NCBI GenBank assembly: GCA_017626555.1
Contig: JAGAIM010000116.1
Span: 98,901-162,900, forward strand
Source of the DNA: Bacteroidales bacterium
GTDB taxonomy: Bacteria > Bacteroidota > Bacteroidia > Bacteroidales > UBA932
Length of the DNA: 64,000 nt
Direction: 5' to 3'
A program made the position numbers and the translations under genes. This document shows positions 27,884 through 36,560 of this stretch, piece after piece. Under the pieces are notes generated by a model that had not been told where the DNA came from, made no database searches, and worked only from the letters and a program-made list of their open reading frames with translations. How positions within the stretch are numbered: position 1 is the stretch's first letter; each line of letters begins with the position of its first letter.

Positions 27884-29362
27884 ATGACAAATACAAATAA
27901 TAAAGGCAGCAAGGGCTATCTTATCTCGATAGTCCTTGTGGCCGTTATAGGCGGTCTGCTGTTCGGATACGATACGGCAGTCATTTCAGGTGCGGAGAAG
28001 GGTCTTCAGGCATTCTTTATGGGAGCCAAGGACTTTGTCTATACCGATTTTATGCACGGCATCACTTCATCCAGCGCTCTTATCGGTTGCGTGATAGGTG
28101 CCGCGATTTCAGGAATATGCGCATCGAGGATGGGAAGAAAGAAATCCCTCATTATGGCAGGTGTCTTCTTCTTCCTTTCTGCTCTCGGTTCATTTAACCC
28201 TGAATTCCTTTTCTTCCCTAAGGGAGAGCCAACCTTCTCTCTTCTGGTAGCATTCAACCTCTACCGAGTTCTCGGTGGTGTCGGCGTGGGACTTGCTTCT
28301 GCAATCTGTCCTATGTATATTGCAGAGGTGGCACCAAGCAACCTTCGCGGAACTCTCGTTTCGTGGAACCAGTTTGCCATCATCTTCGGTCAACTTGTTG
28401 TATATTTCGTCAACTTCCTGATCCTCGGTGACCATATCGCACCAGCCATCCAGAAGGTTGCTGAAGGCATCAACCAGATTATGAACCCGGGCGAAGCACA
28501 ATGGATGATCGAGACCGGATGGAGGTATATGTTTGTAAGTGAGGCGGTTCCTGCCGGTCTCTTTACCGTGCTTCTTTTCCTTGTTCCTGAGACTCCGCGC
28601 TATCTTGCAATGACAGGCAAGGACGACAAGGCACTTTATATCCTTTCAAAGATCAATGGCAGGACCAAGGCTCAGGAGATCCTCTCCGAGATAAAGGCTA
28701 CCGTGACAGAAAAGACAGAGAAACTCTTCACATACGGATGGCTCGTCATCTTCGTAGGTATTATGCTCAGCGTATTCCAGCAGGCAGTCGGCATCAACGC
28801 AGTGCTCTATTTCGCACCTCGTATATTTGAGTCGCTCGGTATGGGCAACCCTATGATGCAGACCGTGCTGATGGGTATCGTGAACATCACCTTCACCCTC
28901 GTGGCTATCTTCACGGTAGAGAAGTGGGGCCGTAAGCCTCTACTTATCTGGGGATCCCTCGGTATGGCAGTCGGTGCGGCCGGTGTAGCAGTGACAAGCG
29001 TTTCTGCTGCTCTTCCTCCTGTGGTGGCTGTGATCAGCATTATGGTCTATAGCGCGTCGTTTATGTTCAGTTGGGGACCGATCTGCTGGGTACTCATTTC
29101 GGAGATCTTCCCTAACACCATCCGCGGTGCTGCTGTAGCAATCGCTGTCGCATTCCAGTGGATTTTCAACTTCATCGTTTCTTCGACCTTCCTTCCTATG
29201 TACAATATGAGCCTCGGCTCAATGGGAGAGAACTTCGGTCACGCTTTCACATACGGCCTTTATGGAGTTATCTGCATCCTTGCAGCCGTATTCGTATGGA
29301 AACTCGTTCCTGAGACAAAGGGCAAGACCCTCGAGGATATGTCAAAACTCTGGAAGAAATAA
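27884..29362 (+). CDS. xylE: D-xylose:H+ symporter (MFS sugar porter)
   Basis: A 12-helix major facilitator sugar porter of the XylE/GLUT type in the inner membrane. The start at 27884 (MTNTNNKGSKGYL) is chosen because the twelve upstream codons overlap xylA and read through a repeat element. Sugar-porter signatures are FGYDTAVISGAEKGL near helix 1, SRMGRKKSL in loop 2-3, PMYIAEVAPSNLRG, PETPRYL in the central loop, QQAVGINAVLYFAPRIF, EKWGRKPLL and the C-terminal VPETKGKTLEDM. It completes the xylose uptake and isomerisation unit. A strong hairpin follows 27 bp after its stop. Confidence 0.95.
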   Translation: MTNTNNKGSKGYLISIVLVAVIGGLLFGYDTAVISGAEKGLQAFFMGAKDFVYTDFMHGITSSSALIGCVIGAAISGICASRMGRKKSLIMAGVFFFLSALGSFNPEFLFFPKGEPTFSLLVAFNLYRVLGGVGVGLASAICPMYIAEVAPSNLRGTLVSWNQFAIIFGQLVVYFVNFLILGDHIAPAIQKVAEGINQIMNPGEAQWMIETGWRYMFVSEAVPAGLFTVLLFLVPETPRYLAMTGKDDKALYILSKINGRTKAQEILSEIKATVTEKTEKLFTYGWLVIFVGIMLSVFQQAVGINAVLYFAPRIFESLGMGNPMMQTVLMGIVNITFTLVAIFTVEKWGRKPLLIWGSLGMAVGAAGVAVTSVSAALPPVVAVISIMVYSASFMFSWGPICWVLISEIFPNTIRGAAVAIAVAFQWIFNFIVSSTFLPMYNMSLGSMGENFGHAFTYGLYGVICILAAVFVWKLVPETKGKTLEDMSKLWKK

Positions 29363-29389
29363 TCATTCCGAATAGTACTTTTATCCGAT

Positions 29390-29438
29390 ATGTCCGTCTT
29401 ATAGTCAAAACCATTGATTATGAGACGGACATTTTTTA
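29390..29438 (+). terminator. Terminator after xylE that contains the next gene's start codon
   Basis: ATGTCCGTCT (29390-29399) pairs with AGACGGACAT (29423-29432). The pairing continues inward to a ~19-bp stem with two G-T wobbles and a 5-nt loop, followed by TTTTTT. The descending arm includes ATG at 29420 and codons 2-5 of the next ORF. It is a typical intrinsic terminator in shape, but it also hides a translation start. Confidence 0.85.
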
Positions 29439-30100
29439 TTCTGACATTGGCATTCCTGTCAATTTTTGCTTCATCAGCCCAGGACAGGATTCATTTTTTG
29501 GATTCAAGAGTTGTGGAGGCTGTGGTGGATGAGGTTGGCAATGAACTTATCTATTATCGGTCATACCATAATCAGAACGGGCCTCTTTACTCTGTACCGG
29601 TATCTCACGTTGAAAAGATTGTGTATCATAACGGATACGAACAGGTCGTCCGGGGTGGAATGCTCTTCAATGACGACCTTCTGACTGCTGTCGGAGGCGT
29701 AGGGGGAAAGATGAGATTTGCAAATGGAAAACTCTATCTGGGATCGCATTCTTATTATGGCCAGATGCAGGCTGACTATATCGCTTTCAATCTTTATGGT
29801 GATGATTATTACAAGGCCCGCAGACGCAGGACGACCGGTCATACTCTGACGTGGGTAGGGGCATCCGTGTTCACATTCGGCTTCCTGCTGCTTGCCGGAT
29901 CGGATATCCCGGAAGGGGGAGCGGTCATTATGGGAATAGGTGCGGCAGGTATGGGAGCAGGCATTCCATTGATCTGTAATGGAAACAAGATCCTGAAAGG
30001 TATAGCCTCAGATTATAATTCTCGCCTTTCCCCTGACTATAAGCCGAACCTGACTTTCGGTCCTTGCCGCAGCGGTGTCGGATTCGCCCTGAATTTCTGA
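29420..30100 (+). CDS. Exported protein of unknown function (226 aa)
   Basis: Not recognised. MRRTFFILTLAFLSIFASSA is a clear signal peptide, so I place the start at 29420 rather than at the upstream TTG. The mature part begins with a small beta-rich segment (IHFLDSRVVEAVVDEVGNELIYYRS) that resembles the N-terminal domain of many Bacteroidales secreted proteins of the form x-Gly-x-Ile-x-Ala-Val-x-Glu. A hydrophobic pair of segments at ~145-200 (HTLTWVGASVFTFGFLLLAG and AVIMGIGAAGMGAGIPLICNG) could be membrane helices. The start codon lies in the terminator stem after xylE. The next gene begins 4 bp after its stop, so they form a pair. Confidence 0.7.
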   Translation: MRRTFFILTLAFLSIFASSAQDRIHFLDSRVVEAVVDEVGNELIYYRSYHNQNGPLYSVPVSHVEKIVYHNGYEQVVRGGMLFNDDLLTAVGGVGGKMRFANGKLYLGSHSYYGQMQADYIAFNLYGDDYYKARRRRTTGHTLTWVGASVFTFGFLLLAGSDIPEGGAVIMGIGAAGMGAGIPLICNGNKILKGIASDYNSRLSPDYKPNLTFGPCRSGVGFALNF

Positions 30101-30104
30101 TATT

Positions 30105-30641
30105 ATGAAAAAGATACTTATAACAATGACCCTGGCCCTAGTGGCCCTCGCCGCCACAGCGCGCGACTATTCCCATCCGGTAGGATATTATAAACTACAG
30201 TCCAATCATTCCATAACCACAACACTTCTAGGTCTGGAATACAGTTTCGAAGGTGTTGTGGCTGACAGATGGACTCTGATAGGAAGAGCAGGTCTTGTAC
30301 CGACAGGTTTTACAGCCTATTGCGGTCCGGATGCTACTGGATTCGAAGGCTATATGGGTTTTGGAGCCTCTTTTGAAGCTCGTTATTATTCCAGCATCAA
30401 GCGCAGGACTGAAATGGGGAAGGATACGTATAACAATTCCTCCGATTTTATATCCATAAGGCTCAGAGCCAATACATACGATGGCGGGCCGGAAGTAAGC
30501 ATCACTCCGGCATACGGCTTCCGCAGAGCCATCGGAAAGCACTGGGTGCAGGAATTCACCCTTGGTTTCCGTCTGGGAGTGAATAATGACAGCGGCTTTT
30601 TTGCCCCTCACGCCCAATACCGTATCGGTTTTGTCTTCTGA
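30105..30641 (+). CDS. Small outer-membrane beta-barrel-like protein (178 aa)
   Basis: No specific family recognised. It has a signal peptide (MKKILITMTLALVALAATA). The mature part consists of alternating beta strands rich in Gly and aromatic residues (GRAGLVPTGFTAYCG, GFGASFEARYYSSIKRR) and ends in F-V-F, the aromatic C-terminus used for barrel assembly. It is the second gene of a pair with the 226-aa exported protein and ends before a large palindrome. The size would suit an eight-stranded barrel. Confidence 0.65.
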   Translation: MKKILITMTLALVALAATARDYSHPVGYYKLQSNHSITTTLLGLEYSFEGVVADRWTLIGRAGLVPTGFTAYCGPDATGFEGYMGFGASFEARYYSSIKRRTEMGKDTYNNSSDFISIRLRANTYDGGPEVSITPAYGFRRAIGKHWVQEFTLGFRLGVNNDSGFFAPHAQYRIGFVF

Positions 30642-30681
30642 TTTATACCCTTGACGCATAACGGCCTGTCTGTTAAGGATA

Positions 30682-30725
30682 TACGTAATATGCCTGCTGT
30701 AAATTTACAGCAGGCATATTACGTA
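30682..30725. terminator. 44-bp perfect palindrome between convergent genes
   Basis: Bases 30682-30703 (beginning TACGTAATATGCC) are the exact reverse complement of 30704-30725, with AAATTT at the centre and no loop bases. It lies between the stop of the barrel-like gene (plus) and the stop of the GH31 gene (minus). It can fold as a 20-bp hairpin on either strand. There is no T tract, so a bidirectional terminator is likely but not certain. Confidence 0.7.
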
Positions 30726-30777
30726 ATTCGCTGAAAGATAGTGAGTTGAGTGTCGCGATTCGTACGCGAGGGAACTG

Positions 30778-33321
30778 CTATTTCAGATTCCAGCCGCAGT
30801 GGCCGAGGAACCATTCGATGTCGCTTTCGTTGATTCTTGGCTGCTTCTTGAGGATTTCTGGAAGATTGTTATAATTCGCCATAAATGCCTCAGCAAGTTC
30901 TGACGCCTTTTCAGGGGAGTACATAATTGCCTCATTGATGGTACCCATCATCGCGAGTTCATCTATAGGGTCTGCTCCGGTGCGGAACTTGAGAGCCTCG
31001 ATGCTTCGTGCCATACGGCGTGAAAGACCGATGAGTCCGTCAGCAAGTGCAGGTAGATCATCAGTATATGTGATCACAACAGTCTTTTCTACTGAGCAAT
31101 CTGCTACAGGTACGTCTATCACGAATGCGAGATTCTTACCGAGATATTCGAAAGGAACATTTTCTCCGTTTATGGAAACGCTTGCAGGAGCCTCAGAAGC
31201 AAGAACCTTTATCTTGAACTCTCTCTCTGCCGGCATACCTTCGTATGAGCCCTTGCGTGGTGCTATAGTCACAGTCTGGACGTTTCCGTTCCATCTGCTT
31301 GAAATATGTGTGGTCGCGTATGACTCAGCATAATCCTTGTCATTTCCTGCGTCTTCGTACATCTCGAAGCATCCTTCTCCGCCAGGGAAAACGGTCACAT
31401 ATATGTCCTCATCATTGCTGTTGAGGTTATTGACCTCTTCTCCGTAGAACGGAAGGACAGCCCCGGCCTTGATATATACTCCGTATTCATCAAGAGCGAA
31501 ATGACGCTTTACTACTGCACCTCCTTTTAGCAGAACGCCTGTGTGGAGTTCGTACCAGCATCCTTCAGGAAGCCAGATCTCCATCTCTGCGAATCCGTCA
31601 GTCATAGGCTTTGTCACAGGGGCGATGAGCATATCGTCACCGAACATATACTGGCTGCGGAATTTTACGTCGTATGCTTCCTGAGCCTCAGGCCATTCGT
31701 AATAAAGCGGACGGCACAGGGCGATACCTTCGTCATATCCCTTACGGGCCATCGCATAGATGTATGGAACCATATCATAGCGCTGACGTACTGTCTGACG
31801 GATCACGTTGGTGTATTCCTCAGTGAATACCCAAGGTTCCTTGTTGAGGGCACCGCTCTTCGAACTGTGGGTACGCATTACCGGGCTGAATCCGCCATAT
31901 TGAAGCCATCTTGTGTACATTTCAGGATCGATGCTGTTTCCGAGGTGTCCTCCGATGTCGTGACTCCAATATCCGTATAGCACATTTGAAGCGGTTGATG
32001 TGAAATATGGCTGGAATTCGAGGGATTTCCAGGTGATGGTGGCGTCTCCTGAGAAACCTACCTGGTAACGGTGGTTTCCGAGGCCGCCCCAGCGATGGTA
32101 GAGGAGAGGACGTTTGTCTCCATAACGCTGCATATCGCTGAAATAGCAATAGTTTATCCACCAGGTGTTATGAAGTTTTTCAAGTTTTGTGTCATATACG
32201 TGCTGCTGCCAGTCGAGCCACCAGAAATCCACACCTTCCTTCTGCATAGGATGCATCACCTGCTCGAACATATTGGTCATAAACTGCTTGTCAGAATTGA
32301 TCCATTCTATGCGGTCCTTGGATGCCGGATCCTTGCCGAGACTCTCTGCGAGGGCAGGGTAGCACTCCTCCCAATGGTCGAATCCGTCCGCAGGGTGGAG
32401 ATTCAAAGTCACCTTCAGCCCCTCATCCTTCAGGTAGTCCATAAATTTGCCTGGGTTCGGAAAAATGCTCTTGTTCCAGGTCCATCCTGTCCATCCTCCG
32501 CGCCCTTCGTCGGTGTAGTGCCAGTCCATATCGACAACGAGCACGTCAAGCGGAATGTCGTATGCGTGGAACTTGTCAACCAATGTCCTCATTTCCTTGT
32601 CGGAATATGCCCAGTAGCGGCTCCACCAGTATCCGAAAGTGAATCTTGGCGGGAGAGGCATCTTGCCGGCAAATACAGTGAAGTCCTTAAGAGCCGCCTT
32701 GTAGTCGTGGCCGTAAGCCATAAAGTACCAGTCCTGGCACTCCTTGTTCTCTCTCTCCTTCACCCAGGCCCACTCGGAATCATCGAAGAGATAACTGTCG
32801 GATTCGTCGATCAGAGTCCAGCCGTCTTTTGAGAGGATACCGTCCTCAAATTGGCGGATTTCGCCTTTCTTCATATCAGATACCCAGTTCTGGGTCTGTA
32901 CATCACCGTCCAGTCCGTCCAGTGTTCTGAAAGTGCCCTTTAGATTATGATTCTGCTTCATTCCGGGCTTCCAGGTGAAGAACCCGTCATTAGCCTTGAT
33001 CACAAGGTTGCCAGCGTTGAATTTACCGCTTCCGGTCTTGTATTCCAGAGTCATCTTATGTGTCTGGATCCTTACCTTCTTTCCGGCTTTCTTTACCTTG
33101 AATTCAACTGTAGGGTAGTCGCGTTCTGATGCGACAAATGATGCCAGATCGGTAAATCTTCCCTCCGGCTCCCATTCAAGACGGATCACACCGTCGGTAA
33201 TTACCGTGAAGCGGACCTGTCCGTCCTGGTAGGCTACATTGCCGGAGGATTGTGCTGAAAGAACGGCTGAAATCAGCATCAATGCCGCACAGATCAGTGT
33301 CCTGATTCTTCCTGTTGTCAT
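30778..33321 (-). CDS. GH31 alpha-glucosidase-type enzyme
   Basis: A secreted GH31 hydrolase (signal peptide MTTGRIRTLICAALMLISAV to ~residue 23) lacking the PA14 insert of the other GH31 in this window. The nucleophile is Asp370 in FWWLDWQQ and the acid/base is Asp426 in GFSGDATITW. Other family segments are FGYWWSRYWAYSD, VVDMDWHY and a C-terminal beta domain after ~650. The last ~110 residues, after VVITYTDDL, form an extra helical tail that I do not recognise. It lies downstream of a terminator after the amylase operon and may have its own promoter. It would release glucose from maltooligosaccharides, filling the role that GH97 SusB has in the classical system. Confidence 0.85.
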   Translation of the reverse strand: MTTGRIRTLICAALMLISAVLSAQSSGNVAYQDGQVRFTVITDGVIRLEWEPEGRFTDLASFVASERDYPTVEFKVKKAGKKVRIQTHKMTLEYKTGSGKFNAGNLVIKANDGFFTWKPGMKQNHNLKGTFRTLDGLDGDVQTQNWVSDMKKGEIRQFEDGILSKDGWTLIDESDSYLFDDSEWAWVKERENKECQDWYFMAYGHDYKAALKDFTVFAGKMPLPPRFTFGYWWSRYWAYSDKEMRTLVDKFHAYDIPLDVLVVDMDWHYTDEGRGGWTGWTWNKSIFPNPGKFMDYLKDEGLKVTLNLHPADGFDHWEECYPALAESLGKDPASKDRIEWINSDKQFMTNMFEQVMHPMQKEGVDFWWLDWQQHVYDTKLEKLHNTWWINYCYFSDMQRYGDKRPLLYHRWGGLGNHRYQVGFSGDATITWKSLEFQPYFTSTASNVLYGYWSHDIGGHLGNSIDPEMYTRWLQYGGFSPVMRTHSSKSGALNKEPWVFTEEYTNVIRQTVRQRYDMVPYIYAMARKGYDEGIALCRPLYYEWPEAQEAYDVKFRSQYMFGDDMLIAPVTKPMTDGFAEMEIWLPEGCWYELHTGVLLKGGAVVKRHFALDEYGVYIKAGAVLPFYGEEVNNLNSNDEDIYVTVFPGGEGCFEMYEDAGNDKDYAESYATTHISSRWNGNVQTVTIAPRKGSYEGMPAEREFKIKVLASEAPASVSINGENVPFEYLGKNLAFVIDVPVADCSVEKTVVITYTDDLPALADGLIGLSRRMARSIEALKFRTGADPIDELAMMGTINEAIMYSPEKASELAEAFMANYNNLPEILKKQPRINESDIEWFLGHCGWNLK

Positions 33322-33370
33322 ATTTATATGGAATTAGTGTTTAAGCAGGGTATAAATATAGTCATTTATT

Positions 33371-33406
33371 TTAAAACCGGCCCGTCCTTCACAGGAAAGG
33401 CCGGTT
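33371..33406 (-). terminator. Terminator of the starch operon
   Basis: On the minus strand AACCGGCC and GGCCGGTT form an 8-bp perfect stem with a loop of ~16 nt, followed by TTTTAAAATAAAT. It lies ~60 bp after the stop of the DUF4886 gene and separates it from GH31. Confidence 0.75.
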
Positions 33407-33465
33407 GAGCGTGACAATCTACTAACCAACAATAAAAAGATCATCACAATATTGTCATAAAATTA

Positions 33466-36400
33466 CTATTCGCTTTTCTCGTATCTGTATTTCAGGAATT
33501 TTTCGCTGCCTGTCCCCAGATATAATGTGATCCTGTATTTACCTTTCTCGGCAAATCTGCAGGCTCCATCCCATTTGGTGTGAAGTTCTCCCGAATCGGC
33601 AGCAGAATCATCTTCCTCTGCACAGAAAGTAGCAAATGGTGAAGAATGCACCTTCCACGTCGTACCGGCTTCCGCATCTACCAGAAGTTCGTATGTGTTA
33701 TCCGATATGTTTTTAAATTCGTATTCTTCGGAATCGTTGTAACCTGCATAAGATGAGAAACTTCCTGTCAGTCTGAACTTTGCATCATTGATATTCTCTT
33801 CAATCTCAAGTCTGCAACTGATCGTACCTGCATCTGTAAGTGTGGCGATTACATAAAATTTTCCAGCAAGAGGGAAGCGTGCGGAACCATCGCTCGCTGC
33901 TCTGGTGAGTTCTCCTTCTATAAGAGGCGTGCCGTTACTGATGCCATATTTCTTGTTTTCAGCAGTATAGATGCACCAGTATTTACCTCTGGTGGTTTTG
34001 AAAGATACCTTGTAGGTGTTGTCGGCAATGTTTTCGAAATCATACTTGGATGAACTGTATGACCACTGAGTATTGTTGTTGTCGAAGTTGTTTCCAAGTC
34101 GGAGTGAAGCATCGTTGCATACAAGTGTATATTCAACTGTTCCGTTGCCATTGTCTCTTACAGTGACCTGATATGTTCCTGTGTATCCGAACTTTGCTTC
34201 TGATGTTCCTTCTGCTGTAAGTGTTCCTTCAAAAGCGGAGTAGCCCTCTTCCAATGCTCCGAAGGCTCCCGACGGTGTCAGAATCTTCCACTCATTTCCA
34301 GCCGAAGCCGATACCGTAGCTGTATAGACGCCGTCTGAAGTCTCTGTCAGTACGGCAGTTACGTCCCCTGCTATCTGCCAGTTGTCAACTCTCTCATCGC
34401 CATCGTCTTCATCCCCCTCATCTTCCTTCTCTTCCGGATTCACGACATCAGGGTTCCCGAAAACAATGCTTTCTGCCAGATCTCTCATATATGAAGCACG
34501 CTCGGCTGCTACATTGCAATTGACATCCGGTGAGGTGAATTCCTTGCCGAACATAGTCACATACTCTACACAGGCCTCAAGGAAAGCGCTGGTACGGGTC
34601 GGGTGGAGGCCGTCTCCTGAGAAATACAGACTCCATCCGGAATGCTCCTCCCTTGACTGGGCGAATGCCATTCCTACAGGCGCGATTCTGCATTTCGAAG
34701 CAAGAGCCATCTCCATTACTCCGTCATAGAGCATCCTGTCGAAATTCTCGAAACTTCCATATCCTCCGTATGAGTTGTCGGAGTTAGGATAAGCCCAGGT
34801 AAGGTCAAGTATGACATCGCAAGCTGGTGAGTACTGGCGTATCATATCAGCAAGAGCAACGCAGTTGTCACGTACCTTGGCGTATCCTTCGGGGTCATCC
34901 GCCAGTCTTGCCGGATTCTTGCTCTGGTCCTGTATGATGGCGAAGTCATAACCACCTTTCCTGACCGCTTCCAGAGAGTTGGAAAGTTGAAGATGCTTCT
35001 CGAATGATTGTGAACCCTTCACGTGCGCGGTAATCTTCAAGTCGATGCCCTGACTCCAGGCGATTTCGCGCAGCATAAACATCGGGTTGAAGTAATAGTG
35101 GAAGGAGTTGCCGAGAATCAGCACCTTCTTTGTCTGAGTTATAGTGACGTTTTCATAAAGCTGTACTTCAGATGCGGTGAATCCGAAGTCCGGAAGACTG
35201 CAGGCTGATCCAGAAACGGCATTGATGTCTTGTATGCTGCCGTCACAGGTCATCTTACCGACAGCCCTGCATCTGATCAGGACCTTCTCTGCAGTGTTCT
35301 CAAAACGGTACGTCTGCATTACGGTTGTATATTGATATGTATCAGGGGAGCCTGTGGAAACCTCTCCGGAAAGTTTGTAGGTGTATTTTACAGATGCATC
35401 TTCTGATGCCGAAAGAAGATCCTCCTCGGTCGATTTCCATTCACCTCCGTCGTAAAACTCCACGATGAAGTATTTCGGAGCCTTTTTGTCACCGGCCATA
35501 GTGGCGTTGAAGGCAATTACAGATCCTGCATCCACAGAGGCGTCGAAAGTGTACAGCCAATAGTCACCCTCAACCATTGTGGATACATTAGGATTATTCC
35601 CCACTACCTTGCAGTTGAAAGGTACATCTGAATTTGACTCTCCGCGGACAACGGTTATCTGTCCTGCAGAACCGTCGGTTGCACCAATTATATGCATCTG
35701 AGGCCAAGATACCGAATATGTGTTCTTGTTGTCCCTGAATACCCACTGGCTCAGGAACGGTTGCTTCGCCGCAGACTGGGTTACGGATAATTCGATGTTC
35801 TGACTCTTGTCTGCAGATGAGATGATGACCTTTCCTTCGCGGATGCTCTGCTCGCTGTTTGGGGCAGCGTGGAGAGTCAGATATTGAGCCTTGTTGCTCT
35901 TTGAGCCGGATGAAACCTTTTCTCCGTTCTCGTCGAGGATCATAAGCCAGTCATTCTCCCCATAACTGATTGTCCAGTCGTAGTCCTTTGCAGATAATGT
36001 CAGCTGCTTGCCTCCTGTAGGGAGACTTTCAAATGAAGCAGAAGTGATGCTTGTCGAGAATTCATTTCCTGCTTCTTCCGAGAAGTAAGGATCAACTTCT
36101 TCAGCCGAGTCGTCTGTCACCTTGAAATAGTAGTGACGGTTCATAGTCACTTCGTATCCGTCTTGGGTGTTCTGTGATGAGTTGCAGTTGAAGATCAGTT
36201 TCATCGTCTTGTCGTTCAACGATGATCCCATATCCACATATTTATATGTCACTTCGTTGATTTCAATGCTTCCTGTCACTGCATTTCCCGGCCAGGCCTT
36301 GGTAACGCTTCCATCTGTACTGTTCCATCCGTAGATGTGGGTCGCTCCCCAGGAGGTACGGTCCTGGAAGAAGATTGCATAACCGTCGAGTTCGAGTTCG

Positions 36401-36558
36401 GCGACGGGATCTTTCTTGTCATCTTCCGGAGTTACCGGAGTTTCCTGATTGTCGCTTGGATCTTCCGACTCGCTTGGTGCCGGTTCCGGCTTGCAGGCGC
36501 AGAGTACCGATGATATAAGTGATATCGCGACGGTGATATAGAAATGTCTGATGCTCAT
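33466..36558 (-). CDS. DUF4886 SGNH-like lipoprotein with starch-binding and BACON modules
   Basis: A 1030-aa lipoprotein (lipobox L-C-A-C, Cys22) in the starch operon. In order: a CBM26-like module at ~55-155 with IYGWNS and AWPGNAVTG; a BACON-like domain at ~170-265 ending IELSVTQSA; a beta-rich region at ~270-470; a DUF4886 domain at ~474-690; an acidic linker at ~706-727; and three related ~100-aa beta repeats to the end (DNTYKVSF, DNTYELLV, DGVYTATV), resembling SusE/SusF-type domains. The DUF4886 part has block I LGNSFHYY with Ser485 and DGLHP with Asp649 and His652, the D-x-x-H spacing of SGNH hydrolases. This suggests an esterase acting at a surface-bound alpha-glucan or a substituent on it. 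The function is inferred. It is last in the operon, 2 bp after the GH13 stop. Confidence 0.8.
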   Translation of the reverse strand: MSIRHFYITVAISLISSVLCACKPEPAPSESEDPSDNQETPVTPEDDKKDPVAELELDGYAIFFQDRTSWGATHIYGWNSTDGSVTKAWPGNAVTGSIEINEVTYKYVDMGSSLNDKTMKLIFNCNSSQNTQDGYEVTMNRHYYFKVTDDSAEEVDPYFSEEAGNEFSTSITSASFESLPTGGKQLTLSAKDYDWTISYGENDWLMILDENGEKVSSGSKSNKAQYLTLHAAPNSEQSIREGKVIISSADKSQNIELSVTQSAAKQPFLSQWVFRDNKNTYSVSWPQMHIIGATDGSAGQITVVRGESNSDVPFNCKVVGNNPNVSTMVEGDYWLYTFDASVDAGSVIAFNATMAGDKKAPKYFIVEFYDGGEWKSTEEDLLSASEDASVKYTYKLSGEVSTGSPDTYQYTTVMQTYRFENTAEKVLIRCRAVGKMTCDGSIQDINAVSGSACSLPDFGFTASEVQLYENVTITQTKKVLILGNSFHYYFNPMFMLREIAWSQGIDLKITAHVKGSQSFEKHLQLSNSLEAVRKGGYDFAIIQDQSKNPARLADDPEGYAKVRDNCVALADMIRQYSPACDVILDLTWAYPNSDNSYGGYGSFENFDRMLYDGVMEMALASKCRIAPVGMAFAQSREEHSGWSLYFSGDGLHPTRTSAFLEACVEYVTMFGKEFTSPDVNCNVAAERASYMRDLAESIVFGNPDVVNPEEKEDEGDEDDGDERVDNWQIAGDVTAVLTETSDGVYTATVSASAGNEWKILTPSGAFGALEEGYSAFEGTLTAEGTSEAKFGYTGTYQVTVRDNGNGTVEYTLVCNDASLRLGNNFDNNNTQWSYSSSKYDFENIADNTYKVSFKTTRGKYWCIYTAENKKYGISNGTPLIEGELTRAASDGSARFPLAGKFYVIATLTDAGTISCRLEIEENINDAKFRLTGSFSSYAGYNDSEEYEFKNISDNTYELLVDAEAGTTWKVHSSPFATFCAEEDDSAADSGELHTKWDGACRFAEKGKYRITLYLGTGSEKFLKYRYEKSE

Positions 36559-36560
36559 TA

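Noticed and set aside
32071-32832. 253-codon open frame on the plus strand inside the minus-strand GH31
   Set aside because: Antisense shadow of a gene with complete catalytic motifs.
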